From an uncultured bacterium (GTDB lineage Bacteria; Bacteroidota; Bacteroidia; Bacteroidales; Muribaculaceae), in the NCBI GenBank assembly GCA_905214735.1, contig CAJMNI010000030.1:1-30754 (forward strand): DNA of 30,754 bases, given 5' to 3'. Made by a program: the position numbers and the translations under genes. Shown one piece after another: positions 8,355 through 17,053 of this stretch. Every line of letters begins with the position of its first letter. The first letter of the stretch is position 1. The notes beneath the pieces were generated by a model. It ran no database searches, was not told the DNA's origin, and was given only the letters and a program-made list of their open reading frames with translations.

Positions 8355-10916
8355 CTATTTGCCGACTTTCCCGGGCTTGAAGAGGTTGTTGTCAAGGTCG
8401 GTCGAGAACTGCTGCATGTCGTAATCCTCGAGCATCGTCCCTTTCACGGCTTTGCGGTAGAGCTTGCCGAGCGCCGCTGAAAACTCCTGGAAGAGCGTGC
8501 GGTTGGCGAAGAAGTCCTCCGTCGGCTCAAACGCCACGTCGACCTTCTTCCCCTTCTTCAGTTCGATTCCCTCGAACATCGCCGCGTTCAACCCTTTCTC
8601 ACATCGCTGCGTGAAGAGACCGGGCAGACGCTTTGCGAAGAAGGGATCGTCGGCGGAAATCCAGCCGTAGCGCGTGGAAAGTCGCTGCAGCTTGCCGAGC
8701 GTCATTGAGTCTTTCTCCGGACCGCCGGCAACGATCTCAACCCTGTAGGCTCCCGGATCAAGCTCTCCCTGGTCGGCCCCGTCAAACGCCGTCATCAGCC
8801 TGAAAATCGGAGTCATGAAGAAGCCGAGCGCCGAGTCGTCGGTGACTTCGAGGGTATATTTCACCACTCCCCCGTCGAAACGAAGATACTGCTTCCCATT
8901 CTCCTCGATCACGCCGAGAACATTCATCGGCACGAAGAACATCTTCGCCTCCGACGAACCGTTCTTACCCTGCATCTCGGCCGTGATCACCGGCCCGTCG
9001 TCATTGGCCACGACGGCCATCAGACCTTCCGAAGGCACCTCGAACTTGCCGGCGGCCTCCTTGCCGAGCTCGGCATAAGCTTTGGCTATCCCCATCACGC
9101 TGTTTGTCGGGCTGACGAGCACGTTGTCGCCGATCTCTTTGACGTCGTCCTCCTTATTGAAATAGCAGCGGATCTCCATGTCGCCGCTAACCACAAACTT
9201 ATTGAACGTCTCCGTTCCCGTGCCAAAGCGGTCGCAGGCCACTTCGGCGATATAATATCCCTTCGAGGGGACGCCGGTCACGCGGATAGTGTCGCCTAAG
9301 GAATATTCGCCCGATCCATAGACCTTTCCACCCTCAGCCGGGATAGCCACGACGTTCACCCTGTATTTCAAAGCTTCACGGCCGGGGCCGATCGGTCCGG
9401 CAGCCACGGTGTCGATGCGCGGAAGCCTGCGGTCGCCCGGCGGCGGCGGTAGCGGCGGCAATCTCGGAGGGCCTACTCGTGGAAGCGAATCAGAGGGCTC
9501 TATCGGTTCTATGGGTTGCGGGCCGGGCAGTTCGCCGTCGAATGGACCGCCGGCCCCCTCTTCGGCCGAAAACGCCACCCTGAACATTCCGTCGGTGTCA
9601 ATATAGCCGGAATAATCGATATAATCGTCGGTGGTGCCGGGGCTTTTGAAATAAACGCACACCGGAGCGAACCCCTCGGCCGAATATTGCCCGAGATAGC
9701 CCCGGCGATGACCTCCGTCGTAGGCCATCATCTCTATGACGCCGTCATAGTTGACGGCTCCCCGCTGATCGAACGTGCACCATGGGAATTCCGTGAAATC
9801 GGTCTGCGACAGATCGATGGAGAACCTGTTGTCGGTAGTCAGCACGTTAACCGGCCGGAAATCGGTGTTGACCACAAATATGTCGTCGCTATATTTCCCG
9901 AACCTCACTAACGCGCGTCCCTCGTGGAAACCACTCCCGTCGGGATATCGGTGAAGTTCCTTGCCGCTCTTTATGTCATAATAGGTGATCGTCCGGTCGT
10001 TGTCGGAAACGCCATATATCCCGTCGGAGACATCCTTCACCTGCCACGAGCGTTTTCTGTCGGCCACATCGGCCATCGTGGTCGGAAGTTCGACCGCCAC
10101 GTTGCCGGCCTTGTCGATGAAGAGATTCTTATATTTATAGTTGTCGGATTTGGTCGACACCAGGGCATACCCTCCGGCATAATCGCGCACATCCTTATAT
10201 ATAGCCTTGACCACGATATTCCCCTTTTCATCGAGGAACCCCCATGCTCTGGCGGTGCGGTCGAAATAGGCGCGGCGTCCTTCGCGCAGGTCGCGCATAT
10301 AGACCTTCCCCACTTTCCTCGACCGGATCATGTCGTCGGTGGTGACGACTTCCGTGAGCTGAGGCCATATCTTCTCCCCTTTGGTGTTGATATAAAAATA
10401 GTTGGTCTTTCCGGTGAGTGATTCGGCCACCATCGCCACTCCCTGATGAAACGGCGTGATCTCCGTCCAGTCTTTCGACAGCTGTTTGACGGTGCCGTCG
10501 GCGTAGAGGATCACCGGCGTGTTGGGGCGGTCGTCCCATTCCTGCATCACGCAGGCGCCGGAATCGAACATGGGCGGAGTGCTCTCATACCCGCTCATTT
10601 TCGTATACTGATGGGGGAAGAGGCATTTCCCGTCGATGGTGTAGAAGCCGTAATACTGCTTGTATCCCCCTTTGCTGCTCTTCCCCATCAGGCTGAATAT
10701 CCCGTCGCACACCGGACTGAGCTGCCCGATGTTGGCGATCTTCCTGTCTAAGAATTTAGTCTGCCAGCTGAGATAGGGCGAACTGATGCGATGACTCTTG
10801 CCGGCGTCGCCGGCCGGAGCCGGCCGGGCCGAAGCCGTGAAGGGAGCCGCCGCTATGGCGGCGAGCAACGCCGATGCCGCAATACGCCGCGACATCCGTT
10901 TCAATCGATTTTTCAT
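8355..10916 (-). CDS. Exported WG-repeat protein with InlB-like repeat and proline-rich linker
   Basis: 853 residues from the ATG at 10916. The frame stays open 29 codons further, but this start gives a proper signal peptide (MKNRLKRMSRRIAASALLAA, ending near SARP). Residues ~50-390 carry WG (KWG) repeats, for example WGFLDEKGNIVVKAIYKDV and FYTIDGKCLFPHQYTKMSGY. A proline-rich linker follows (RLPPLPPPPGDRR, near 500), then an InlB/List-Bact-type repeat (AIPAEGGKVYGSGEYSLGDT, near 525-595). The last ~250 residues match nothing I recognise. WG-repeat proteins in Bacteroidetes are commonly exported and of unknown function. The gene ends in a lysine-containing tail without the GVYIV sorting signature, so export past the periplasm is not shown. 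Transcribed alone, it seems. Confidence 0.82.
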   Translation of the reverse strand: MKNRLKRMSRRIAASALLAAIAAAPFTASARPAPAGDAGKSHRISSPYLSWQTKFLDRKIANIGQLSPVCDGIFSLMGKSSKGGYKQYYGFYTIDGKCLFPHQYTKMSGYESTPPMFDSGACVMQEWDDRPNTPVILYADGTVKQLSKDWTEITPFHQGVAMVAESLTGKTNYFYINTKGEKIWPQLTEVVTTDDMIRSRKVGKVYMRDLREGRRAYFDRTARAWGFLDEKGNIVVKAIYKDVRDYAGGYALVSTKSDNYKYKNLFIDKAGNVAVELPTTMADVADRKRSWQVKDVSDGIYGVSDNDRTITYYDIKSGKELHRYPDGSGFHEGRALVRFGKYSDDIFVVNTDFRPVNVLTTDNRFSIDLSQTDFTEFPWCTFDQRGAVNYDGVIEMMAYDGGHRRGYLGQYSAEGFAPVCVYFKSPGTTDDYIDYSGYIDTDGMFRVAFSAEEGAGGPFDGELPGPQPIEPIEPSDSLPRVGPPRLPPLPPPPGDRRLPRIDTVAAGPIGPGREALKYRVNVVAIPAEGGKVYGSGEYSLGDTIRVTGVPSKGYYIAEVACDRFGTGTETFNKFVVSGDMEIRCYFNKEDDVKEIGDNVLVSPTNSVMGIAKAYAELGKEAAGKFEVPSEGLMAVVANDDGPVITAEMQGKNGSSEAKMFFVPMNVLGVIEENGKQYLRFDGGVVKYTLEVTDDSALGFFMTPIFRLMTAFDGADQGELDPGAYRVEIVAGGPEKDSMTLGKLQRLSTRYGWISADDPFFAKRLPGLFTQRCEKGLNAAMFEGIELKKGKKVDVAFEPTEDFFANRTLFQEFSAALGKLYRKAVKGTMLEDYDMQQFSTDLDNNLFKPGKVGK

Positions 10917-10958
10917 GGTGGCTCTGGTTATTGTTGTTTCACTTTGTCGATTATCATC

Positions 10959-10966
10959 CAAAGGTA
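10959..10966 (-). promoter_or_regulatory. Probable -7 box of the WG-repeat gene
   Basis: Minus strand TACCTTTG fits TAnnTTTG and lies 42 bases before the start codon at 10916, implying a leader of roughly 35 bases. There is no TTTG at the expected -33 position. Confidence 0.4.
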
Positions 10967-11101
10967 GAGAACAATATCCGCCCCTCCCCGCCGATTCGCG
11001 CAAAAGAGGTTAACAATCCGTCAAACCGGAGTTAACTTTACGTCATTATCTGTTAACAATAAAACAACCGTCTGATAATCAGCACTAAGTCTTATATGAA
11101 G

Positions 11102-12124
11102 CTATTCCCCCTTTCCGCTCCTGAAATCGGATGGGGTCACTCCCTTCATCTTGCTGAACACGCGGATGAACGATTGTGGCGAGTTATAACCCGACTTCCC
11201 GGCCACCGCCTTGACGCTCTCGTTGCTTTCGCGCAGCAGCCGGCAGGCATGCTCCACTCTCAGGCGGTTGACGTAATCATAAAAGGTCGTCTCGGCCTCG
11301 CGGTTGAAATAGCCGCTCACGTAGGTGCGGTTTGACCCGACGGCGGCCGCCACGTCTGAGATCTTGAGGTCGGGGTTGAGATGGATAAGCTCCTCGGCGA
11401 AGAGGCGTTCGATCCTCGCGCCCAGTTCCGACAGCTGCGCGGTCTCCGCCTCCGCTTCCGCCGTCTGCATGTTGAGGCTATCCATCACGTTCCTGTGGCG
11501 GTAGATGAAATAGTCGATCACCATCCACATCGTCATCGAAACCGTGAGATAGATGCAGTCCATGTTAACGTGAACCGCCAGCGTGTCGGCTATCCACACG
11601 GCCAGCAGCACGAAAAAGAACCATAGGATCTTCCGCAGCCAGTTGAGGTCGATGTTTTCCGTGTAGGAATACATCTCCTTGAGCTTCCGGTTGTAGATCC
11701 TGATGTTGATATGGGTCCATATCAGATAAGCGGTGCCGTAGAGGCCGGCGCCTGCCACCATGAGCCAATATATAGGCTTCAGCGCGGTGGCGATATAGAG
11801 GAGGGCCGCGATGGCGAAGGGAAGGATGTTCGCCGCCGCCACGCGCCGGGAAACGCTCCCGGGCCTCACAAGCTCGCGCAATATCAGCGCGTAAAAGGGA
11901 ACGGCCACTATGTCGATGCCGGTCATCACGGTCCAGCAATGCTCGTCGAGATAGACCCCGTTGAGGATGAAGCATAGCTGCACGAGGCATTGGGTGCCCA
12001 GCAGCGCCATCAGACTCGCCACGATCCCCGACAGCCTCCCCTCCCTGCGGAAGAAAAGCCAGAAGGTCATGCCGAAAAACATCACCGAAAGTCCTAAGAT
12101 AAATGATATCAAGTTATTTTCCAT
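11102..12124 (-). CDS. AraC-family regulator with N-terminal membrane domain
   Basis: 340 residues. The first ~200 form about six to seven hydrophobic segments (for example ISFILGLSVMFFGMTFWLFF at 6-25 and ILWFFFVLLAVWIADTLAV near 165-184). A short linker leads to a C-terminal AraC/XylS double helix-turn-helix (~235-335), with ISDVAAAVGSNRTYVSGYFN as the first HTH and AGKSGYNSPQSFIRVFSKMK as the second, followed by GVTPSDFR. It is thus a membrane-bound one-component transcription factor with its sensor in the membrane. It is the last gene of a unit with two DUF4230 proteins (33 bases after the second), which suggests it senses or controls the same envelope process. Signal unknown. Confidence 0.88.
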   Translation of the reverse strand: MENNLISFILGLSVMFFGMTFWLFFRREGRLSGIVASLMALLGTQCLVQLCFILNGVYLDEHCWTVMTGIDIVAVPFYALILRELVRPGSVSRRVAAANILPFAIAALLYIATALKPIYWLMVAGAGLYGTAYLIWTHINIRIYNRKLKEMYSYTENIDLNWLRKILWFFFVLLAVWIADTLAVHVNMDCIYLTVSMTMWMVIDYFIYRHRNVMDSLNMQTAEAEAETAQLSELGARIERLFAEELIHLNPDLKISDVAAAVGSNRTYVSGYFNREAETTFYDYVNRLRVEHACRLLRESNESVKAVAGKSGYNSPQSFIRVFSKMKGVTPSDFRSGKGE

Positions 12125-12156
12125 CGTCGCGGGGGTGTTGGCGGATTGCGGATTCG

Positions 12157-12732
12157 TCAGCGGGTGCCGGAGGGCGTGGGATCGGTTACAATCACTATCT
12201 TTGAGGGGAACATCGGCGCAAGCAGCGATTTCACCGATGTCGCGGCGTCGGCGCGGGCCTGCTTCACAATCCCCTTGGCATAAAGGCGGTTCTTCACGCT
12301 CCGCATCGTCAGCCCTTTTATCCGGTTTTCCTCGGCCACGGTGATGTTATCCGACCCGAGGAAATTGTCGTTCCAGGTGTCGATCACAGTGTAGGAGCCG
12401 GGCCGGGTGCTTTCCCGAAGCGTCACGATCTCGGGAGGAAGGGTCACGGCAATGGTGTCGCCGCGCTCTTCGACCTTGAGTTTCTCAAGGTCGAAGTTGA
12501 CCGAGCCTTCCACTGCGAGGCGCCCCACAAGATGGCGCGGCCCTACCGACCCTTTCACCGGCACTTCCTCGTAGATCTCCATGCTCGAGAGCTCCACCAC
12601 CGTTTTGATATTCTCTATATTGGCGGGCGTGAGCGTCACGTCGTCGGTGTCGTCGGAAAGCGCCCACCACACAGCCACTCCGGCCGCCGCTATTGCCGCC
12701 AGAATGGCGACATATTTCCATATTCTGATCAT
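12157..12732 (-). CDS. DUF4230 membrane-anchored protein
   Basis: 191 residues, beginning with an uncleaved-looking N-terminal helix (YVAILAAIAAAGVAVWWAL, residues ~7-25) and a soluble domain of DUF4230 type: NIKTVVELSSMEIYEEVPVK, then a beta-rich core (DTIAVTLPPEIVTLRE) and a helical end (MRSVKNRLYAKGIVKQARAD). Function of the family is unknown. The domain presumably faces the periplasm. It lies 37 bases downstream of a second DUF4230 gene and 32 bases upstream of the AraC-type regulator. The pairing of two DUF4230 proteins, one membrane-anchored and one lipoprotein-like, suggests they act together. Confidence 0.8.
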   Translation of the reverse strand: MIRIWKYVAILAAIAAAGVAVWWALSDDTDDVTLTPANIENIKTVVELSSMEIYEEVPVKGSVGPRHLVGRLAVEGSVNFDLEKLKVEERGDTIAVTLPPEIVTLRESTRPGSYTVIDTWNDNFLGSDNITVAEENRIKGLTMRSVKNRLYAKGIVKQARADAATSVKSLLAPMFPSKIVIVTDPTPSGTR

Positions 12733-12769
12733 AGTTGCATCTTTTTAGCCGCATCTTTTTGCAGCCGAA

Positions 12770-13387
12770 TCATTTGAAATTGACTGTTGTCTCGTAGCCG
12801 TAGCGCCGGCCGAACTCTTCGAAATACCTTTCCCCTTTGGCGCGGGCCGACTCCACGAGCATCTTGCGGAAGGTCTCGTCAGATTCCACTTCCTGCTTCA
12901 GCGCCGCGTTCATCTTCTCTTTCATGGCGGCGCGTTCTCCGGCATTGATGTTGCTCCGCAGTCCGGTCACGCGGTAATGCACCTCGCGAAGCGCGGCGTC
13001 GCGCCCCGAGAATTCGGTCTGTATCGCCGGGAGCGTTATGGTCATCTTTTTCGGCTCTTCGTCGATGGTTATGTCATCTTCGGAGAAATCCGACAGGTCT
13101 ATATAGGCGGTCATATAGGTGTCGTAGGAGTAGGCTCCCTTCCGGTCACCGATCTTGACGGCGTTCAAAACGGCCTGCGCCGATTGCTTCAGTCCCTGCG
13201 CTTTCTCGAAATCCATGTCGGAGATGGTGGCCATCTTGCTGATGGTCATCCGCGACAACACGAGTTTGTCGACGTTTCTGATCTCCGACGTCATGCGTGG
13301 ACCGCTGTCATCTTTCCGGCAGCCACCAGCACCGAGCGTCAGGATCATCGCTGCCAGCGCAAGCATTATTCTCAGTTTATTTTTCAT
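12770..13387 (-). CDS. DUF4230 lipoprotein
   Basis: 205 residues with an N-terminal signal ending in LGAGGC (cysteine 23), consistent with a lipobox. The rest matches the DUF4230 layout of its neighbour: LVLSRMTISKMATIS, a beta-rich core (KKMTITLPAIQTEF) and a helix-rich C-terminal half ending in GYETTVNFK. First gene of the DUF4230-DUF4230-AraC unit. The lipobox is not ideal at the -3 position, so lipidation is probable rather than sure. Function unknown. Confidence 0.8.
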   Translation of the reverse strand: MKNKLRIMLALAAMILTLGAGGCRKDDSGPRMTSEIRNVDKLVLSRMTISKMATISDMDFEKAQGLKQSAQAVLNAVKIGDRKGAYSYDTYMTAYIDLSDFSEDDITIDEEPKKMTITLPAIQTEFSGRDAALREVHYRVTGLRSNINAGERAAMKEKMNAALKQEVESDETFRKMLVESARAKGERYFEEFGRRYGYETTVNFK

Positions 13388-13462
13388 CCTTTTGTTTGCT
13401 TCTTTAATTATAGTTATCCCCCTCCTTATCTTTATATTTTCGGGAGAGTCTTAACTCTTAGA

Positions 13463-13470
13463 CAAAGATA
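13463..13470 (-). promoter_or_regulatory. Probable -7 box of the DUF4230-AraC unit
   Basis: Minus strand TATCTTTG fits TAnnTTTG, 75 bases before the first start codon. The -33 region is poor. The remaining ~180 bases up to the gene relic at 13654 are AT-rich with no gene; TAAGTTTG at 13630-13637 on the plus strand is a possible relic promoter box. Confidence 0.4.
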
Positions 13471-13653
13471 GGGAAAGAAAGTTGAAATCGGGCGATTTTT
13501 GTTGCTTAGAAGTGTCAGTTTTAATCAATTGGACGTCCCGACTTGCGATTTTCTTGAAAAAGATAATACTTTCTTTTGAATTTATTGACTTATTTTAGCA
13601 TGATTCTTTCCATTGTTCAATAATTTTAGTAAGTTTGCTCAAAAATCTGTCAG

Positions 13654-14007
13654 ATGCAAGTTAACCTTATTTTCAGAACCATACCTGCGGTCCTTTTCGC
13701 CGCGACATCAATTTTCACCTTCGACATGCAGGCGGAAAACGTGGAAATCTCCACTGCAAATTCCACTCTGCTACTTGACGCCACAAAGGGTGAGCCTCTG
13801 CGCATGCTTCATTACGGCTCGCGCCTCGCCCACGGCGACAAGGTCAACCCTGTGCTCCTCAACAGCTGGGAAGGGGTCTACTTCAACATCAATGAGCCCG
13901 GAATGGCCCAGATGATGGCCGACATAGCCTCGATGGGAGAGCGCAAACGCGGTTGCACCCCCTCGGAGTTCCGCGAACTCTACCGCAAAACCCGCATAAT
14001 AATCTGA
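13654..14007 (+). pseudogene. Chimeric gene relic: GH36 alpha-galactosidase pieces plus AraC-like tail
   Basis: A 117-codon open frame with a signal peptide (TIPAVLFAATSIFTFDMQAE). Residues ~28-60 (STANSTLLLDATKGEPLRML, then HYGSRLAHGD) look like the start of a GH36-type alpha-galactosidase N-terminal domain. Residues ~64-95 (NPVLLNSWEGVYFNINEPGM) look like the start of the GH36 catalytic barrel, which lies some 250 residues later in an intact enzyme. The final ~18 residues (RGCTPSEFRELYRKTRIII) look like the end of an AraC-type HTH domain, a different family. The simplest reading is two deletions that fused three fragments in frame. No catalytic aspartate remains, so the product cannot be an active hydrolase. 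Family recognition is from motif memory only. Confidence 0.65.
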
Positions 14008-14009
14008 AA

Positions 14010-14043
14010 ATCGGAGTTATCAGTATTCTCCGATAACTCCGAT
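14010..14043. terminator. Bidirectional terminator between convergent genes
   Basis: ATCGGAGTTATC (14010-14021) and its exact reverse complement (14032-14043) enclose a 10-base loop. The minus-strand side continues into TTTTCAG, which suits the dehydrogenase gene; the plus-strand side serves the relic at 13654. Confidence 0.75.
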
Positions 14044-14069
14044 AATTCTGATAATTCCGATTCTCTCAT

Positions 14070-16907
14070 TCAGGCAGTAGTCTCGTCGACAAGATAGGCG
14101 ATCGATTCGTAAGGCTTGCCGATGGTGCCGGTCATCGAGATCTCGCAGGTGCGGGCCAGCGAGTAGTAGCCGTCGAAGTCTGCGTCGCCTATCGCCTCTT
14201 TCTCGGGGCGCGTGGCCGTCCGCGCCACTTCGGGGAAGAGGAAGCCGCGGTCGCCTCCCGACCCGCAGCAGAACTGGTTGCGCGGCAGCGTGACCTTCTC
14301 GGCGCATTGCCTGGCCACTTCGACCATGAGCGGCGCGAGGTTGAGCAGCTTCGAGGCGCACGTCGGATGCAGGCAGACGCTCCTCTTCTTCCGCTTAACC
14401 TCCACGCGGGGCATCACGTAGTCGTGGAGCCATTGCGTGATGTCCACGAATTTCAGCTTCGAAAGTTTCGCGGCGTTCTCTTCGGTGAGGATATGCTGCG
14501 AGGCGTTCTCTTTCGCCATTGTCAGCAGGGTATGGGTGCAGGAGGTGGTGTCGCACACGATCGGGATCCGTCCGCCGTCGCTCTGCCGGTAAAACTCTTC
14601 GACCGCCCGGTTGGCCATGGTGATCTCACCGGCCTTGTCCCCTTTATGCTCCCATATCTGCGAGCAGCAGACCCCTTCGAATTCTTTGGGCACTGAGAGT
14701 TTGAACCCGGCGCGGCGTCCCAGTCTCTCCATCACGGTGATCAGGTCGTCTTTCCCGAGGTTGGAGCCGCCGAAGATGCGCGTCACGCAGGCGGGGAAGT
14801 AGATGAAGTCGGGATTCTCGACAGTCTGCCAGGGGATTCTCGCCGGTTTTGGGAAATTGGGCGACCAGTGCGGAATCTGGCTGTAGACGTCGTGGGCCAC
14901 TGATGTGATCCATTCGAGCGGCTTCGGGGTGACCACCTTTTCGGCCGCTTTGCCGAGCTTGAGCATTCCCCTGATTCCCTTCACGGCGCCTCCGTAGCGG
15001 GATGCGGAGAAGGTTAGCGCCTTGTCGAAAAGCGAGCCGTTGTTCTCGCGGCGCACTGCGTCGGTCACGATTGCGGTGTTGATCCCGAGCGGGCACTGGA
15101 TTGAGCAGGTGCCGTCGGTGCAGCAGGTGTCGTTGCCTGAATATTTGTAGGTTTTCCTGTAGCTTTTCAGTTTCTCGTCGTCGTGGCGGGCGGCCGCCGA
15201 GGCCATGAGGTGCTGCGCCTGCAGACGCTGTCTTGGCGTCAGCGTGACAAACCGGCTCGGGCAGCAATGTTCGCAATAGCCGCACTCCATGCAGCGGTCG
15301 GCCTCCATGTAACCCATCGCTTCGCCGAAGAGGTCGAGGCTCTTTATCGGCTTGATGAAGGCTTCGGGATCGTCGTTGATGATCACTCCGGGGTTGAGGA
15401 TTCCCTGCGGGTCTGCGAGTTTTTTGACGCGGCGCATCATGTCGTAGATCTTCGCGCCCCATTCGCGCTCCACGAAGGGAGCCATCGCCCGGCCGGTGCC
15501 GTGCTCCCCCTTCAGCGAACCGTCGAGCCCTACCACTAAGTCCACGAAACGCTCGATGAAATCGGCGAAGTTCGTGCGGCTCTTCTCGCTGTCGAGCGTG
15601 CCGGTGACGAGCGGGTGCATGTTGCCGTCGCGGGCATGCCCGAAGATCGCGCCGTCGTAGCCGTGGCTCTTGAAGAGCTGCTGCACACCCTCCACCATCT
15701 CGTCGAGACGTGCCACGGGGGCGACTATGTCTTCGAGGATCACCGTCGAACCGGGATCGCGCACACCGGCCACGCAGGGGAAGACTCCGTCGCGCAGTTT
15801 CCAGAGCGCGGCGCGGGCCGCCTCGGTGGTGGTGAACGCCTCCTGATGAATCAGGCCTTTGAGTTTACGGAGCTCCGGTTCGATGTCGCTGAGCTTGGCG
15901 TCGAGTGCCTCCCGCGAGAAGTCGCCGTAGTCGATGAGCATGGCGGTGGTTCCCGCCGGCATGTCGGCTGAAAGCCCCTGCGAGGCCCGCAGCGAACCGT
16001 AGTCCATCAGTTCGACGGCGAGCGCTCCGCTGTCGCCGAGCTGCATGGCGGTGGCGGCCGCCGAGACCACGCTGTCGAAATAGAGCATCGACGAGGAATA
16101 ATCCGAGCAGAGCGGCCGAGTGTTGAGCTCCGCCGAGATGATATGGGCGAGCGTGCCTTCGCTTCCGATCAGCAGATGGATGAAGATGTCGATCGGTTTG
16201 TCGTAGTCAGTGAAGGAGTTCATCGCATATCCGGTCACGTTCTTGATCCGGTATTTCCGTTCGACCTTCTCCTTGACCTCCTGATCGGCGAGAATCTCGC
16301 GGCGGATCTCCATCAGTCCGCGGCAGAGTTCGGATTCCTCGCGCTCGAAGCGGATGCGGTCGGAGTCTACGGCGGAGTTGTAGGTGTGGCCGTTGGCGAG
16401 CATGAATTCCATGGAGGCGAGGGTGTGGTAGGAATTGAACTCCACGCCGGCCTGCATGCCCGAGGAATTGTTGGCGAGCACGCCCCCCATCATCGCCGCC
16501 TTCGACGAGGCGGGATCGGGGCCGAGCTTAGTGCCGTAAGGGCGCAGGATGTCATTGACCTGGTTCACCGTCAGACCCGGCTCGAACCAGACCCGCTTGC
16601 CGTTGTCGCAGACGCGGCAGTCGTGGAAGTTCGTGCGCAGTTCGCAGATGATGCCGCAGCCGAGGGTCTGCCCCGACAGCGACGTACCGGCGGCGCGCAT
16701 CGTCACCCCGACGCCGAAGCGCCGGGCCGTGGCCAGCACCTGCGCCACCTCCCCCGCCGTACGGGGCCGCACGATAACCTGCGGCGTAATATTGAAATAA
16801 GATGCGTCGCGCGCATAGATGTCGCGCATCAGATCATTATCGAAAATCTGCTCCTCCGCCAGAAACCCGCGGAGAGCCCCCCTGATATCAGTAGCTGAAT
16901 GCTCCAT
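14070..16907 (-). CDS. FAD- and Fe-S-binding D-lactate/D-2-hydroxyacid dehydrogenase-like protein
   Basis: 945 residues in one chain. The PCMH-type FAD domain is at ~40-270 (VIVRPRTAGEVAQVLATARR, GTSLSGQTLGCGI). The FAD-linked oxidase C-terminal domain is at ~270-530 (GHARDGNMHPLV and GSLKGEHGTGRA, the usual substrate/flavin motifs). A 4Fe-4S ferredoxin segment follows (CMECGYCEHCCPS near 560, CCTDGTCSIQCP near 610). The end holds two CCG-type cysteine domains (GVCCSQIWEHKG, and NQFCCGSGGDRGF). Size and order fit the large fused dehydrogenases related to D-lactate or D-2-hydroxyglutarate dehydrogenase, which oxidise the acid and pass electrons on through Fe-S centres. Exact substrate cannot be told. 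It appears monocistronic. Confidence 0.9.
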   Translation of the reverse strand: MEHSATDIRGALRGFLAEEQIFDNDLMRDIYARDASYFNITPQVIVRPRTAGEVAQVLATARRFGVGVTMRAAGTSLSGQTLGCGIICELRTNFHDCRVCDNGKRVWFEPGLTVNQVNDILRPYGTKLGPDPASSKAAMMGGVLANNSSGMQAGVEFNSYHTLASMEFMLANGHTYNSAVDSDRIRFEREESELCRGLMEIRREILADQEVKEKVERKYRIKNVTGYAMNSFTDYDKPIDIFIHLLIGSEGTLAHIISAELNTRPLCSDYSSSMLYFDSVVSAAATAMQLGDSGALAVELMDYGSLRASQGLSADMPAGTTAMLIDYGDFSREALDAKLSDIEPELRKLKGLIHQEAFTTTEAARAALWKLRDGVFPCVAGVRDPGSTVILEDIVAPVARLDEMVEGVQQLFKSHGYDGAIFGHARDGNMHPLVTGTLDSEKSRTNFADFIERFVDLVVGLDGSLKGEHGTGRAMAPFVEREWGAKIYDMMRRVKKLADPQGILNPGVIINDDPEAFIKPIKSLDLFGEAMGYMEADRCMECGYCEHCCPSRFVTLTPRQRLQAQHLMASAAARHDDEKLKSYRKTYKYSGNDTCCTDGTCSIQCPLGINTAIVTDAVRRENNGSLFDKALTFSASRYGGAVKGIRGMLKLGKAAEKVVTPKPLEWITSVAHDVYSQIPHWSPNFPKPARIPWQTVENPDFIYFPACVTRIFGGSNLGKDDLITVMERLGRRAGFKLSVPKEFEGVCCSQIWEHKGDKAGEITMANRAVEEFYRQSDGGRIPIVCDTTSCTHTLLTMAKENASQHILTEENAAKLSKLKFVDITQWLHDYVMPRVEVKRKKRSVCLHPTCASKLLNLAPLMVEVARQCAEKVTLPRNQFCCGSGGDRGFLFPEVARTATRPEKEAIGDADFDGYYSLARTCEISMTGTIGKPYESIAYLVDETTA

Positions 16908-16983
16908 AGCAAAACTCTAAAATGAAAAAGGCCCGAAATCAAACCCCGAAATGGAAGTCCGAAAAGGAACCCCTATATAAGTA

Positions 16984-17021
16984 GATACAGCCGACGCCCC
17001 CGGAGGTTCATCAGCTGCATC
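16984..17021 (-). terminator. Long hairpin after the Sel1 gene
   Basis: GATACAGCCGACG (16984-16996) pairs with CATCAGCTGCATC (17009-17021) over 13 bp including three wobbles, around a 12-base loop. It lies 33 bases past the stop of the last gene of the signalling block. There is no T-run on the minus strand, so termination is probable only; it may instead lie in the dehydrogenase leader. Confidence 0.45.
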
Positions 17022-17032
17022 ACAAAAATTAT

Positions 17033-17040
17033 CAAATTTA
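17033..17040 (-). promoter_or_regulatory. Possible -7 box of the dehydrogenase gene
   Basis: Minus strand TAAATTTG matches TAnnTTTG, 126 bases before the start at 16907. No TTTG at good distance upstream, so it is a weak call. Confidence 0.28.
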
Positions 17041-17053
17041 ATCAAAGGCATTT

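Noticed and set aside
10917..11003. Longer start for the WG-repeat protein
   Set aside because: Adds 29 residues in front of an otherwise normal signal peptide and covers the likely promoter box.
14644..15462. Long open frame antisense/alternative to the dehydrogenase (minus strand, 272 codons)
   Set aside because: Lies wholly within the dehydrogenase gene in another frame, is rich in Arg/Pro/Gly as expected of a GC-rich shadow frame, and shows no domain.
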